From contig NZ_JAMXOF010000004.1 of the NCBI RefSeq assembly GCF_024055595.1, positions 62,001 to 126,000 of the forward strand: a stretch of DNA of 64,000 nucleotides. The letters are read 5' to 3'. The position numbers were made by a program, and so were the translations under genes. This document shows, in pieces, positions 1-9,380 of the stretch. Under the pieces are notes generated by a model. The model did no database searches and was not told the DNA's origin. It saw nothing but the letters and a program-made list of their open reading frames with translations. This DNA is from Mucilaginibacter aurantiaciroseus. GTDB lineage: Bacteria; Bacteroidota; Bacteroidia; Sphingobacteriales; Sphingobacteriaceae. The stretch's first letter is position 1. Each line of letters opens with the position of its first letter.

Positions 1-1
1 A

Positions 2-2065
2 ACCGCCACAGACGGTAATAACAACACATCGCCTTTTTCATCATTAGTGATACAGGATAACGACATTGTTATTAAACAACTTACCTGCGCCTACACAGGT
101 AGTATTACCATTACGCCTGATTTTAGCGGGCTCGAATTCCATTGGGATAAAAAAGAACAAAATGGCACCTTAACTTCTTTGGCAAATACTAAAAACATAA
201 GCGGCTTACAGCCGGGCACTTACCAGCTTACCGTACAATACCCGGGCGGTTGCCAAAAAAGCACCAAACTGTTTGAGATAAAAGACCAGCGGGTAAAGAT
301 CCAAAATATACGGCCGCCCATGCCGGAGTGCCGTCAAAAATTCTTTCCGGTAGATGTTAATTTTCAGGGTGGTACAGGCAATGTGAGGTTTGAGTGGAAA
401 AACGCAGCGGGCGAGGTTAAATCTACAGATAAAAATGGGGTTGTGCCTGCCGGGACTTACACGCTAACCATTTCTGACGATGCAGGCTGCGCGGTTACAT
501 CCGCAGCGTTTACCATAACGGCTAAACCCGGCCCGGATTATGACTTGAGCACCATGAATGTTGCAACCGCCCGTTGCGGCATTGCCGAAGGCTCTATTAA
601 AGATATAACTACTTACGTGGGTATTGGCACATTAAGTTACCAGTGGTATGATAGCAATAATAACCCATTGCCGGGTAAGACCAATAAAGATCTGACAAAC
701 GTTAAAGGCGGCTCTTACCGGCTGGAATTAAGGGACCAAAGCCAGTGTAGCCCTTATTCTACGCCTTACATTGGAATCCAGGAAACCAACTCGGTAAACA
801 TTACCACCGGAACTATTACCCGCCCTACCTGCGGGCTTAATAATGGCGCTATAAATAATGTTTATGTAGATAATGCCGACTTTTTTCAATGGACAGGACC
901 TAATGGCCCTATCCCCACCACTGCAAGTAATTACCACAATCTACCAAGTAACCTAGCGGAAGGACAGTACACTCTGTACGCAAAAAATACGGCTACAGGC
1001 TGCGATAACAGCCGGCTGTTTAATGTAGAAAGGCAACTCCCCGAAACATTCAGTTATAACCCTAACATTACAGCAGCCAGCTGCGATTTGAGTAACGGCA
1101 GTATAAAACTGCAGTTTAACGGCAATGTGATCCCCCAATCGTACCAATGGATAGACCCCAATAACATACCAAGAGGTAACACTAATCAAATAACAGACCT
1201 TGCACCCGGCTTATACAGTGCAGTAGTAACCGATAAATACGGTTGCCCATCAACCCTTGGCCCGTTCGAGGTAAAGAAAACACCTTTACTTGTATTTGCA
1301 ACAGCTAACAATCCTATTGGTACAGCCGACCAGTGCAATCAAAAATTAGGGCATATAGATGGTGTGCTGGTAACGGGTGGCGTACCTCCTTACAATTACA
1401 AATGGACTGATAAAAATACCGGCCAGCCCGTAGGCGGCAATACCGCCGATCTGACAAATATTGGCAAAGGCGATTATAGCTTAGTAGTTACCGATGCAAC
1501 CCCATGCGCTATCCCGCTTACCTGGGATGTTACGGTAGATAACATCCAGTTTATACCTACTGCACCCATATTAGCCGACAGAAAAATATGTGTGCCCGAA
1601 AAATTAACATTAAAAGTACTAAATACAATTAGTGGTAATTATAACCTGTATACAAGCGAAACAGCCCAGGATCCAATACAAAAAAGTGCGACAGGGCAGT
1701 TTAATGTACAGGTGAATGAAAGCAGCGATTATTACGTATCCTACAATATTGGCACTTGCGAAAGCCCGCGCAGTAAAGCGCACGTAGAAGTGATTTTGGT
1801 TGATGTAAAGTTCCCTAATGTGTTTAGCCCTAACGAAGATGGAATAAACGATTATTGGAAAATAGAAGGCTTGCAAAAATTCCCGGGCACTGTGGTGCAG
1901 GTTTTTACCCGCGGGGGTCAAAAGGTGTTCGAGTCTAAAGATTACGCCACACCATTTGTGGGTAAACAAAACGGGAAGCTATTAGCTGCCGGCGTTTATT
2001 ACTATATCATAAACCTTAACACGGGTTGTGAATTGCTATCAGGAAGTTTAACCATTTTGCGTTAG
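2..2065 (+). CDS. Surface protein with SprB-like repeats and gliding-motility/T9SS C-terminal domain (5' partial)
   Basis: The reading frame is open to the left edge, so the true start lies outside the window; the GTG at 47 is only the first possible start codon inside it. The visible protein is made of repeated Ig-like segments, each with a Cys followed by an N-G-x-I core (for example [16 protein letters not shown]), typical of SprB-type repeats. The last ~85 residues begin [14 protein letters not shown] and match the CHU_C/TIGR04131 gliding-motility C-terminal domain, a type B signal for the type IX secretion system. I infer an exported cell-surface adhesin-like protein. Its stop overlaps the convergent pdxJ stop by two bases. 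Confidence 0.85.
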   Translation, partial: TATDGNNNTSPFSSLVIQDNDIVIKQLTCAYTGSITITPDFSGLEFHWDKKEQNGTLTSLANTKNISGLQPGTYQLTVQYPGGCQKSTKLFEIKDQRVKIQNIRPPMPECRQKFFPVDVNFQGGTGNVRFEWKNAAGEVKSTDKNGVVPAGTYTLTISDDAGCAVTSAAFTITAKPGPDYDLSTMNVATARCGIAEGSIKDITTYVGIGTLSYQWYDSNNNPLPGKTNKDLTNVKGGSYRLELRDQSQCSPYSTPYIGIQETNSVNITTGTITRPTCGLNNGAINNVYVDNADFFQWTGPNGPIPTTASNYHNLPSNLAEGQYTLYAKNTATGCDNSRLFNVERQLPETFSYNPNITAASCDLSNGSIKLQFNGNVIPQSYQWIDPNNIPRGNTNQITDLAPGLYSAVVTDKYGCPSTLGPFEVKKTPLLVFATANNPIGTADQCNQKLGHIDGVLVTGGVPPYNYKWTDKNTGQPVGGNTADLTNIGKGDYSLVVTDATPCAIPLTWDVTVDNIQFIPTAPILADRKICVPEKLTLKVLNTISGNYNLYTSETAQDPIQKSATGQFNVQVNESSDYYVSYNIGTCESPRSKAHVEVILVDVKFPNVFSPNEDGINDYWKIEGLQKFPGTVVQVFTRGGQKVFESKDYATPFVGKQNGKLLAAGVYYYIINLNTGCELLSGSLTILR

Positions 2066-2778
2066 GCAAGTTGGCCCAGGTACATTTGGATAGTGTTCTC
2101 TAACCCATAATATAAAGCATCGCTAATTAGCGCATGGCCTATGCTCACTTCATCCAGCGCGGGGATATTTTGGGCGAAGTATTGCAGATTCTGCAGATCG
2201 AGATCGTGCCCTGCATTTATACCCAGGCCAAGCTTGTGGGCTACATCGGCAGCCTTTACGTAAGGCGCTATAGCTTCTTCTTTGTTTGTTGGGTAATTGT
2301 GTGCGTAGGCTTCGGTATAAAGTTCAATCCGGTCGGTGCCTGTTGTTGCGGCGGCTTCTATCATCTCGGTAACCGGGTCAACAAATATAGATACGCGGAT
2401 TCCCGCAGCTTTAAAAACCTTGATGATGTCTTTTAAATAATTCTGGTTTTTCATCGTATCCCAGCCATGGTTAGAGGTGATCTGTCCTAAAACATCGGGT
2501 ACTAAAGTCACTTGCTCGGGTTTGCTGGCCAGTACAAGGTCAATAAACTTTTGCTCCTGGCAATTACCTTCTATGTTAAACTCGGTGGTTACTATCTTTT
2601 TCAAATCGAAAACATCCTGGTAACGGATATGCCTTTCATTGGGCCTTGGGTGTACGGTGATACCCTCGGCGCCAAAGCGCTCGCAATCTTTAGCAACTTG
2701 TACCAAATTTGGGTTATCGCCGCCGCGGGAGTTACGCAGGGTGGCTATTTTATTGACGTTGACAGATAAGCGGGCCAT
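2062..2778 (-). CDS. pdxJ: Pyridoxine 5'-phosphate synthase PdxJ
   Basis: PdxJ condenses 1-deoxy-D-xylulose 5-phosphate with 3-amino-2-oxopropyl phosphate to form pyridoxine 5'-phosphate, the last ring-forming step of DXP-dependent vitamin B6 synthesis, in the cytoplasm. The 238-residue length is normal for the family. Family motifs visible are [14 protein letters not shown] at the N-terminus, [14 protein letters not shown] with a catalytic-site His, FNIEGN, the phosphate-loop region [10 protein letters not shown] and the C-terminal [12 protein letters not shown]. The gene stands alone: it converges on the surface-protein gene to the left and is divergent from the deacetylase gene to the right. 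Confidence 0.97.
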   Translation of the reverse strand: MARLSVNVNKIATLRNSRGGDNPNLVQVAKDCERFGAEGITVHPRPNERHIRYQDVFDLKKIVTTEFNIEGNCQEQKFIDLVLASKPEQVTLVPDVLGQITSNHGWDTMKNQNYLKDIIKVFKAAGIRVSIFVDPVTEMIEAAATTGTDRIELYTEAYAHNYPTNKEEAIAPYVKAADVAHKLGLGINAGHDLDLQNLQYFAQNIPALDEVSIGHALISDALYYGLENTIQMYLGQLA

Positions 2779-2862
2779 AGCAGTATATATTTAAGGGCAA
2801 ATATCATTATTACATTACTAACAATAAAAACATATTTATGATTGTGTTAATTTGCAGTAACG

Positions 2863-3843
2863 ATGAAAGCGCTTTTTACATTTTTTATACTATCCTGCAT
2901 GGCGCTGGCTGCCAGCGCGCAGGCCAACTACACTAATATCACCAATTACGAGGTATACTACGGCTGGGCTAAGCATTACCCGCAAGACTGGATGATACTG
3001 CGTAAGTTTGAGAACAACGGCAAGCCCTACCTGCTGATGGTAAACCCGCAAACGCTGGAAACCAAACTGAACGATGCCGGTTTCTACCAAATTAGGCCCA
3101 TGAGCATGGCCGATGCCCGCAAGTTTTTTAGCAGTACACCGTATCAGAAAGCATTAAGCAAAGCCGAAAGCCAGTCGGTAGCCATACAGGATGCTGGAAT
3201 TGAACGCGGCATCCCTAAAGAAACAGGCATCAGCCTAACGGCCGATCTTTGCCCTTCGCACCGCCCGCTGGACAGGCGTATCTTTACCGATATTATTACC
3301 GGGTTTAAACAAGTGGAAACGCCCGTGCCAATTGCCCTATCGGTAAGTGGGTTGTGGATGAAACACCATGTGCAGGACCTTGCATGGTTAAAACAATTGC
3401 AAGCCAACCACGAAATTTATATCACTTGGATCAATCATTCCTACAACCATCGAGTGAGCAAAACCAGCCCGCTTAAAACAAACTTTTTGCTGGAACCCGG
3501 TACCGATATTAAATACGAAGTAATGGAAACCGAAAAGCTGATGCTGGCCGATGGCCTGCTGCCCTCTGTGTTTTTCAGGTTCCCGGGGCTGGTGTCAAAT
3601 CAGCAACTGGTTTATAAGATCACCAATTTTGGGTTGATCCCTATTGGTACCGATGCCTGGCTGGCTAAAGGCCAACAGCCGCAGGCAGGCAGCATTGTGT
3701 TGATCCACGGGAATGGTAACGAGCCTGTGGGCGTTAATGATTTTATAAAGCTGCTCCAATCTAAAGCGTCATCCATCGCTAATAAACAATGGCTGCTTTA
3801 CGATCTAAGAGAAACGGTTGAAGAGGAAGCGGAAGAGAAGTAA
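2863..3843 (+). CDS. Secreted polysaccharide deacetylase family protein
   Basis: The protein starts with a clear signal peptide (MKALFTFFILSCMALAASAQA), so it acts outside the cytoplasm. The NodB-type core runs from about residue 120 to 310. Asp128 in SLTADLCPS and His192/His196 in NHSYNH give the Asp-His-His metal triad of carbohydrate esterase family 4. The first motif is unusual: TADLC replaces the common TFDDG. An N-terminal segment of ~100 residues before the catalytic domain is not recognised. Such enzymes remove N- or O-acetyl groups from peptidoglycan or other polysaccharides; the actual substrate cannot be told. It is apparently monocistronic. Confidence 0.82.
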   Translation: MKALFTFFILSCMALAASAQANYTNITNYEVYYGWAKHYPQDWMILRKFENNGKPYLLMVNPQTLETKLNDAGFYQIRPMSMADARKFFSSTPYQKALSKAESQSVAIQDAGIERGIPKETGISLTADLCPSHRPLDRRIFTDIITGFKQVETPVPIALSVSGLWMKHHVQDLAWLKQLQANHEIYITWINHSYNHRVSKTSPLKTNFLLEPGTDIKYEVMETEKLMLADGLLPSVFFRFPGLVSNQQLVYKITNFGLIPIGTDAWLAKGQQPQAGSIVLIHGNGNEPVGVNDFIKLLQSKASSIANKQWLLYDLRETVEEEAEEK

Positions 3844-3849
3844 TTGTGT

Positions 3850-3910
3850 TATGGTGAACCTGTCGAACCATTAGCGACGCGCAAAAGTCTTCGACAAGCT
3901 CAGACTGACA
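3850..3910. repeat. REP-like palindromic intergenic repeat, copy 1
   Basis: A ~60-bp element with internal dyad symmetry (a ...CTGTCGA... half and a TCGACAAGCT half around a short centre). Positions 3886-3910 match the reverse complement of 7393-7417 perfectly over 25 bases, and the rest aligns with few gaps. Copies in opposite orientation in two separate intergenic regions suggest a dispersed REP-type sequence. Confidence 0.75.
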
Positions 3911-3927
3911 CCCATTTCCATAAAACA

Positions 3928-4002
3928 AGGAAGCCCCGATTTTGGACTGCCCCCAGTAAGTGTCTAAATTTGGGGGGCAGTCTATTTGCATCGGGGCTTC
4001 CT
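3928..4002. terminator. Terminator-like 13-bp stem whose loop carries a 42-bp insert
   Basis: AGGAAGCCCCGAT (3928-3940) and ATCGGGGCTTCCT (3990-4002) are perfect inverted arms. Without the insert at 3943-3984 the loop would be about TTTGC, giving a compact intrinsic-terminator hairpin. It lies downstream of the deacetylase gene on the plus strand and directly downstream of the decayed aminopeptidase fragment on the minus strand, so it may once have served either. Confidence 0.6.
3943..3984. mobile_element. Minute IS3-like palindromic element (candidate)
   Basis: The 42-bp block has 12-bp terminal inverted repeats with one mismatch (TGGACTGCCCCC on the plus strand, TAGACTGCCCCC on the minus strand). 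The C-rich ends followed by an AGACAC-type stretch resemble ends of IS3-family insertion sequences, as I remember them. It sits exactly in the loop of a terminator stem and is flanked by a 2-base TT repeat. It has no coding capacity. The IS3 assignment is inference. Confidence 0.4.
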
Positions 4003-4154
4003 ATCTTTACCGATAATTACATCATCTTCGATACGTACACCGATGTTCCACTATTTTTTATCGCACATGCTGCCCGCAGTGATATAAATGCCCGGCTCAA
4101 CCGTGATCACCATATTATTAGTTGGTTTAAAGATTTTATTAGTCAACGTCAGCA
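4001..4154 (-). pseudogene. Decayed C-terminal fragment of aminopeptidase P (Xaa-Pro aminopeptidase)
   Basis: The minus strand from about 4140 to 4001 translates to NNMVITVEPGIYIT, then CDKK, a TAG stop at 4053-4051, then WNIGVRIEDDVII. TVEPGIYI and GVRIEDD are the C-terminal metal-site motifs of M24B aminopeptidase P proteins. Family members usually have CDKKWW before the NIG/GIG stretch, so the TAG most likely replaces a Trp codon (TGG). Only ~45 codons remain: the N-terminal ~400 residues are absent, with an in-frame TAA near 4155. It is a relic between the deacetylase and kinase genes, bordered by the terminator-like hairpin. Confidence 0.72.
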
Positions 4155-4156
4155 AT

Positions 4157-4164
4157 TAAATTTG
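4157..4164 (+). promoter_or_regulatory. Candidate -7 promoter element for the histidine kinase
   Basis: TAAATTTG fits the Bacteroidota -7 consensus TAnnTTTG. Transcription would start near 4170. That makes the TTG at 4173 nearly leaderless and favours the TTG at 4230 as the start codon. No clear -33 TTG is seen. Confidence 0.45.
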
Positions 4165-4229
4165 CTTATAACTTGCATATTACAAAACAATTATTCAATA
4201 TATCTGTACATAGTAGTAACAGCAAAAAT

Positions 4230-6962
4230 TTGAGTAGCTACCCTAAACCGTCCAACGAATTAGAACGTTTAAAAGCGCTCGACGATTACGATATCTTAGA
4301 TTCGTTGAGCGAGAACGAGTTTGACCGCCTTACCGAACTGGCAGTTATTATTTGCGATGTACCCATTTCTATCGTATCGTTAATTGACGAGCATCGCCAA
4401 TGGTTTAAATCGGTCATTGGGTTTGATGCAAAGGAAGTGCCTCGCGAGATTGCTTTTTGCCGCCATACCATTGCCGATGCACGGTATATAGAGGTTAAAG
4501 ATGCTACCAAGGATATCCGCTTTATGTACAACCCGATGGTAACCAGCAGCCCTAATTTGCGCTTTTATGCTGGTTTTCCGCTTATTGACCCGGATGGCTG
4601 TGCCTTGGGCACGATATGCGTTGCAGACAGCACTCCTCGTACGCTTTCCGTTTATCAAAAACGGGCCTTACAATTACTTGCCGACGAAGCTATTACACTT
4701 ATAGTGGAGCGCCGTAAAAAGCAGGATCTTAAAAATTTTGAGAAACTTTTCCAAACCTCAAATGATCTGGTTTTTGTGGGCGGGGTAGATGGCCTTTTTA
4801 AACGCGTTAACCCTGCTTTTACTAAGGTTTTGGGTTGGAGCGAAAGGCATATGCTTACTACCTCATCGTTTGACCTTATCCACCCTGATGACATTATAAA
4901 AACCGAAGCGCAGTTAAAAAACATGCTGAACGGTGGCGATACCACCAACTTTTTGCAGCGGATGAAAACCATTAATGGAAATTATAAAACCATTGAATGG
5001 ACCTCGACACCCGAGATATTAACCGGTAATATTTTTGGTATTGGTCGCGATGTATCTGCCATTGTTTTAAAAGATAAACTCCTTGCCGAAAGCGAGGAGA
5101 AACTGCGTGTATTTTTTGAGAATGCGCAGGGGTTGATGTGCACGCACGATGTTAATGGTAAGTTCCTGTCGGTTAATTCTGCCGGTGCCGGTAGCCTGGG
5201 ATATGCCCCTGATGAAATTGTACAACTAAGCCTTTTTGATATTGTTCCCGAAAAAATCCACGGTTTTTTAAGAACATATTTAGAAGAAATCACATCGAAA
5301 GGTAAATCACAGGGGCAAATGCTTACGCGGCATAAAAATGGCAGCTTAAAGGTTTGGCTATATAATAACACGCTGCAAACTCCACCGCGAGGGGGTACCT
5401 ATGTAATTGGTAATGCCATTGATATAACAGAACGCTACCTGTTGGAGAAAGACCTGGAACGCACTACCGAAATGCTGGAGCAAACCAACCAGGTTGCCCG
5501 TGTTGGTGGCTGGGAACTTGATGTTATACAACAAAAAGTTTACTGGACACCGGTTACCAAACAGATCCACGGCGTATCGGCTGATTATGAGCCGTCGTTA
5601 AATATTGGTATCAACTTTTATAAGGAAGGCGACAGCCGCGACCGTATCACAAAAGCAATTAATAAAGCTATTGCAGACGGCGCATCATGGAATGAAGAAC
5701 TGCAGATAATTAATGCCGAAGGGAAAGAAATTTGGGTGCGCGCCCTGGGTAACACCGAGTTTAAAGATGGCGCTTGCACCAGGTTGTACGGTACGTTCCA
5801 GGATATTTCAGGATCCAAATCGGCCGAACTTGCCCTCAAAAGATCGATAGAAACACAGGAGGCCCTTAACCTTGCACTAATGAAACAGGTAGCGTTGGTT
5901 AAGGAGCAGGATAAAACTATCGAAAAGATCCAGGAGTTTAAATTCCTGGCAGATTCTATCCCGCAGATCATCTGGACATCCAACCCGGATGGCACCATGG
6001 ATTACTACAACAAACATTGGTTTGACTATACCGGTTTAAGCCCCGAAGATACCCTTTATTACGGCTGGGAACCCGTTATACACCCCGAAGACGCGCCAAA
6101 AGATTATGCAGACTGGCACCACTCGTTAGCCACCGGCAAGCCTTATCGTTCGGAACTGCGTTTCCGCAGGGCGGTGGATGGGGTTTACAAATGGCATAAA
6201 GCTATGGCGCAGCCTATGCTGGCCGCAGATGGCAGTATACTGAAGTGGTTTGGATCGTGCTATGATATTGACGAATACAAACGCGCGCTGGACCTGGAGA
6301 ACCGCATTAGCCAGTACGAAGATTTTAACCGAATTGTGGCGCATAACCTGCGCGGGCCATCGGGCAGTATCCGCATGATATTGACCATGATAAATGATGC
6401 AAGCGACGAACAGGAAAAAGCGGAGTTATTCCGGATGCTTAACCAAAGCAGCGAAACACTAAACGAAACACTGAATGAACTCATGCGCGTGCTGGAAGTA
6501 CGCAACAGCAAAAACATTGCTTATGACACCTGCGACCTACAGGAAATGACAAAGGTGACCGCTGCCATGCTAAAGGGCCAGATGATGGAGAAAAAAGCTA
6601 AGATCACCACTGACTTCGGCGTAACCAGCTTGCAGTTCCCAAAAATGTATCTCGAGAGTATATTTTATAATATGGTGAGCAACTCGCTTAAATACAGCAA
6701 AACCGGAGTGCCGCCTGTGATCAACATTGTATCAGCATTAATAAACGCCCATGTTACCCTAACCTTTAGCGATAACGGCCTGGGCATAGACCTAAAACGA
6801 CACGGCAAGGATATGTTTAAACTGAACAGCGTTTTCCACGCCGGGCATGATAGTAAAGGCATCGGTCTGTTCATGACTAAAACCCAGATAGAAACCTTTG
6901 GCGGAAAAATAAGTGTAGAAAGCGAGCCCAATATTGGCACGAAGTTTACCATCGTATTTTAA
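4230..6962 (+). CDS. GAF and multi-PAS sensor histidine kinase
   Basis: This is a soluble hybrid-sensor kinase without membrane segments. In order (counting from the chosen start) it has a GAF domain (~10-165, beginning NELERLKALDDYDILD), four PAS/PAC modules (~170-285, 290-405, 415-530, 570-685), a HisKA dimerisation region with the phospho-acceptor His705 in IVAHNLRGPSG, and a C-terminal HATPase domain with NMVSNSLKYSK, DNGLGID and GIGLFM. No receiver domain is fused and no partner regulator is adjacent. The frame has no ATG upstream of the GAF domain. TTG at 4230 matches the usual short N-terminus of this family, while TTG at 4173 would add 19 residues. The signal sensed is unknown. The stop overlaps the next start (TAATG). 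Confidence 0.88.
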   Translation: MSSYPKPSNELERLKALDDYDILDSLSENEFDRLTELAVIICDVPISIVSLIDEHRQWFKSVIGFDAKEVPREIAFCRHTIADARYIEVKDATKDIRFMYNPMVTSSPNLRFYAGFPLIDPDGCALGTICVADSTPRTLSVYQKRALQLLADEAITLIVERRKKQDLKNFEKLFQTSNDLVFVGGVDGLFKRVNPAFTKVLGWSERHMLTTSSFDLIHPDDIIKTEAQLKNMLNGGDTTNFLQRMKTINGNYKTIEWTSTPEILTGNIFGIGRDVSAIVLKDKLLAESEEKLRVFFENAQGLMCTHDVNGKFLSVNSAGAGSLGYAPDEIVQLSLFDIVPEKIHGFLRTYLEEITSKGKSQGQMLTRHKNGSLKVWLYNNTLQTPPRGGTYVIGNAIDITERYLLEKDLERTTEMLEQTNQVARVGGWELDVIQQKVYWTPVTKQIHGVSADYEPSLNIGINFYKEGDSRDRITKAINKAIADGASWNEELQIINAEGKEIWVRALGNTEFKDGACTRLYGTFQDISGSKSAELALKRSIETQEALNLALMKQVALVKEQDKTIEKIQEFKFLADSIPQIIWTSNPDGTMDYYNKHWFDYTGLSPEDTLYYGWEPVIHPEDAPKDYADWHHSLATGKPYRSELRFRRAVDGVYKWHKAMAQPMLAADGSILKWFGSCYDIDEYKRALDLENRISQYEDFNRIVAHNLRGPSGSIRMILTMINDASDEQEKAELFRMLNQSSETLNETLNELMRVLEVRNSKNIAYDTCDLQEMTKVTAAMLKGQMMEKKAKITTDFGVTSLQFPKMYLESIFYNMVSNSLKYSKTGVPPVINIVSALINAHVTLTFSDNGLGIDLKRHGKDMFKLNSVFHAGHDSKGIGLFMTKTQIETFGGKISVESEPNIGTKFTIVF

Positions 6963-7366
6963 TGACCTACATCTGCCCAAAATGCGACCGCGAACTAACC
7001 CGCGAAAGCCAGTGGCACCATTGCGCCCGGGTAAACCTGAACGACCTTTTCAAAGGAAAATCCGACGAGCTGGTCCTCACCTTTGATAAACTCCTGGCCG
7101 AGGTAGCAGAATGGCCTGATGTGCTGATAGGTGTTACCCCAAATTGCATCACCTTTGTGCACAAGCAAACTTTCTTCGTGATCCGCCCGATGCAAAAAGT
7201 GCTGGACCTGAAGTTTTACTCCAAAACCAAAATAGAAGAACCACCAGTTACCAAAAGCATCGCCTCAAGATCAAAACGTTTTGAGAATCACATTAGATTG
7301 AGTACTATAAATGATTTGCGGCCGCAGTTATTTGCGTGGGTGAGGGGGAGTTATGAGTTGTCGTAA
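6962..7366 (+). CDS. DUF5655 domain protein
   Basis: This 134-residue protein has a small Cys/His cluster at its N-terminus (Cys5, Cys8, His19/His20, Cys21: CPKC then WHHC) that could bind zinc. A DUF5655-like region follows, with IGVTPNCITFVHKQTFFVIRPMQ and FYSKTKIEEPP. Its ATG overlaps the kinase stop by one base (TAATG), so translational coupling is likely. The biochemical role of DUF5655 is not known to me. The pairing suggests, without proving, a functional link with the kinase. The gene is followed by a REP-like repeat and a bidirectional terminator. Confidence 0.8.
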   Translation: MTYICPKCDRELTRESQWHHCARVNLNDLFKGKSDELVLTFDKLLAEVAEWPDVLIGVTPNCITFVHKQTFFVIRPMQKVLDLKFYSKTKIEEPPVTKSIASRSKRFENHIRLSTINDLRPQLFAWVRGSYELS

Positions 7367-7392
7367 ACCCGGTTTTTCATACTTAAATAGAA

Positions 7393-7453
7393 TGTCAGTC
7401 TGAGCTTGTCGAAGACTTAGCGTGCCGATGGATCGACAAGCTTACCATGACAA
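7393..7453. repeat. REP-like palindromic intergenic repeat, copy 2
   Basis: Inverted copy of the element at 3850-3910; 7393-7417 is a perfect 25-base reverse complement of 3886-3910. The unit contains AGCTTGTCGA and TCGACAAGCT halves that could form a hairpin. It lies between convergent genes. Confidence 0.75.
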
Positions 7454-7465
7454 ACCGAAGAACTA

Positions 7466-7500
7466 AAAAAGGGACATGGCTCAACACCATATCCCTTTTC
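7466..7500. terminator. Bidirectional intrinsic terminator between DUF5655 and ahcY
   Basis: AAAAAGGGACATGG and CCATATCCCTTTTC form a stem with one mismatch and a ~7-nt loop, with A-rich and T-rich flanks on both sides. It fits termination of both convergent genes. Confidence 0.75.
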
Positions 7501-7541
7501 TTTTATCTTGACTCCTGACTCTAACAGTCTTGGATCTTTAC

Positions 7542-8858
7542 TTAGTAACGGTAGTACTCCGGTTTAAACGGACCTTCAACAGTTACGCCGATGTACTCTG
7601 CCTGGCCATGGTCTAAAACTTCCAGTTCAACACCAATTTTGTCTAAGTGTAAACGGGCAACTTTTTCATCAAGCACTTTAGGCAGGGTGTAAACTTCGTT
7701 TTTGTAAGCAGCACCGTTTGTCCAAAGCTCAATTTGTGCCAAAGTTTGGTTAGTGAACGACGCGCTCATTACAAAACTTGGGTGGCCTGTAGCGCAACCT
7801 AAGTTTACCAAGCGGCCTTCTGCCAATACAATAACATCTTTACCGTCTATAGTGTATTTATCAACCTGTGGTTTAATTTCAATTTTATTGTCGCCATAAG
7901 CACCGTTTAACCAGGCCATGTCAATCTCGTTATCAAAGTGGCCGATGTTACAAACGATAGCCTTGTCTTTCAATGCGCGGAAATGCTCTTCGCGAACAAT
8001 GTTTTTATTACCTGTAGCGGTAACTACAATGTCGGCTTCTTTAATAGCGGTACCCAGTTTCTTTACTTCGAAACCTTCCATAGCTGCCTGTAAAGCACAG
8101 ATAGGATCAATTTCGGTAACGATAACACGTACGCCAGAGTTACGAAGCGAATCTGCAGAACCTTTACCAACATCGCCATAACCACAAACAACAGCAACTT
8201 TACCGGCCATCATCACATCCGTAGCACGGCGGATGGCGTCAACTAATGATTCGCGGCAACCATATTTATTATCAAATTTTGATTTGGTAACAGAATCGTT
8301 TACGTTGATAGCAGGCATTGGTAAAGTACCGGCTTTCATACGCTCGTATAAGCGGTGTACACCTGTAGTGGTTTCTTCAGATAAACCTTTTATCTCGCCA
8401 ATAAGTTCAGGGTAGCGGTCTAAAACCATATTGGTTAAATCGCCCCCATCATCCAATATCATGTTTAATGGTTTGCGGTCTTCACCAAAAAATAAGGTTT
8501 GCTCTATACACCAGTCAAATTCTTCTTCGTTCATACCTTTCCAGGCGTAAACAGAAGTACCCGCGGCAGCAATAGCAGCAGCAGCATGATCTTGTGTTGA
8601 GAATATATTACATGATGACCAGGTAACTTCCGCACCCAGTTCTATCAATGTTTCAATTAAAACAGCGGTTTGGATGGTCATGTGTAAACAGCCCGCAATA
8701 CGTGCGCCCTTTAGTATTTTAGATGGTCCGTACTCTTTACGCAGTGCCATTAAACCCGGCATTTCTGCCTCGGCCAATTCAATCTCCTTGCGGCCCCAAT
8801 CGGCCAGTGAAGCATCCTTCACTTTACTTTTCACGTATGCAGTTTCTACAGTCGACAT
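7542..8858 (-). CDS. ahcY: Adenosylhomocysteinase
   Basis: The enzyme reversibly hydrolyses S-adenosylhomocysteine to homocysteine and adenosine, removing the product inhibitor of SAM-dependent methyltransferases and feeding the methionine cycle; it is cytoplasmic and NAD-dependent. The 438-residue protein carries the substrate-domain signature [31 protein letters not shown], the NAD-binding Rossmann glycine motif [11 protein letters not shown], and the C-terminal Lys/Tyr tail ending PEYYRY. I chose the ATG at 8858 ([10 protein letters not shown]). The longer upstream frame has no family similarity and would run through the promoter. Confidence 0.97.
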   Translation of the reverse strand: MSTVETAYVKSKVKDASLADWGRKEIELAEAEMPGLMALRKEYGPSKILKGARIAGCLHMTIQTAVLIETLIELGAEVTWSSCNIFSTQDHAAAAIAAAGTSVYAWKGMNEEEFDWCIEQTLFFGEDRKPLNMILDDGGDLTNMVLDRYPELIGEIKGLSEETTTGVHRLYERMKAGTLPMPAINVNDSVTKSKFDNKYGCRESLVDAIRRATDVMMAGKVAVVCGYGDVGKGSADSLRNSGVRVIVTEIDPICALQAAMEGFEVKKLGTAIKEADIVVTATGNKNIVREEHFRALKDKAIVCNIGHFDNEIDMAWLNGAYGDNKIEIKPQVDKYTIDGKDVIVLAEGRLVNLGCATGHPSFVMSASFTNQTLAQIELWTNGAAYKNEVYTLPKVLDEKVARLHLDKIGVELEVLDHGQAEYIGVTVEGPFKPEYYRY

Positions 8859-8879
8859 ATTATAGCTTTTTTTGAAGCA

Positions 8880-8887
8880 CAAAAGTA
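8880..8887 (-). promoter_or_regulatory. Candidate -7 promoter element of ahcY
   Basis: Read on the minus strand, 8887-8880 is TACTTTTG, a full match to TAnnTTTG, 21 bases upstream of the ahcY ATG. I saw no SAH riboswitch-like structure in the upstream ~130 bases. Confidence 0.55.
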
Positions 8888-8993
8888 GTGAATATAAATA
8901 TTTTAAAGAAATTGGGAGTGATAACATTACCGGGTAATTACACAACCCCCGGCAATATTACGCACCATATAAAAAAGCCATTGTAACGCTTAC

Positions 8994-9380
8994 CTAAGCA
9001 CTAACCTTTTTGATAGAGAATTGATCGGTACTAAACACCAGGAACAAAAACAAAATTGCCATAGCAGCCGTCCAAAACAGGTTAAAGGCAAGTAATAATT
9101 GATCGCTGTAATCCCGGGAATCGCTACCGAGAAATGGGTACAACATTAAAATGGAAAAAGACAGGCAATAGGCTATAACGAAAATAATTAAGTACCTTAA
9201 CCGTTTAAACTGTTGCTTATCATAAAGCAACAGTAAAAACCCTGCAAAGCATAAGTACTGGCAAATATCCTTCAGGTTGCTTATTTGGATATAGTATAAC
9301 CCACTATGGCTGCCTTGTATCAAAAAGTAGTAACCAATGCGGGTTATCACTATCCAAAAACAAAGTAAAGCTATCTTCAT
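8994..9380 (-). CDS. Small integral membrane protein coupled to GG-leader peptide
   Basis: This 128-residue hydrophobic protein has about four predicted membrane segments (roughly residues 2-20, 38-54, 66-84 and 97-117) and a short charged C-terminus. I do not recognise the family. The ATG at 9380 overlaps the stop of the upstream peptide gene (TAATG), so the two are probably translated together; an alternative TTG three codons earlier is less likely. Its place next to a GG-leader peptide suggests an immunity, export or receptor role, but nothing in the sequence proves that. Confidence 0.7.
   Translation of the reverse strand: MKIALLCFWIVITRIGYYFLIQGSHSGLYYIQISNLKDICQYLCFAGFLLLLYDKQQFKRLRYLIIFVIAYCLSFSILMLYPFLGSDSRDYSDQLLLAFNLFWTAAMAILFLFLVFSTDQFSIKKVSA

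Noticed and set aside
3844..4233. Plus-strand open frame of ~129 codons in the intergenic region
   Set aside because: It runs through the REP-like repeat, the terminator hairpin and antisense to the aminopeptidase relic; composition and similarity do not support a protein.
8859..8993. Possible SAH riboswitch upstream of ahcY
   Set aside because: A short 5' leader (promoter 21 bases before the ATG) and no recognisable conserved pseudoknot leave no room for one.
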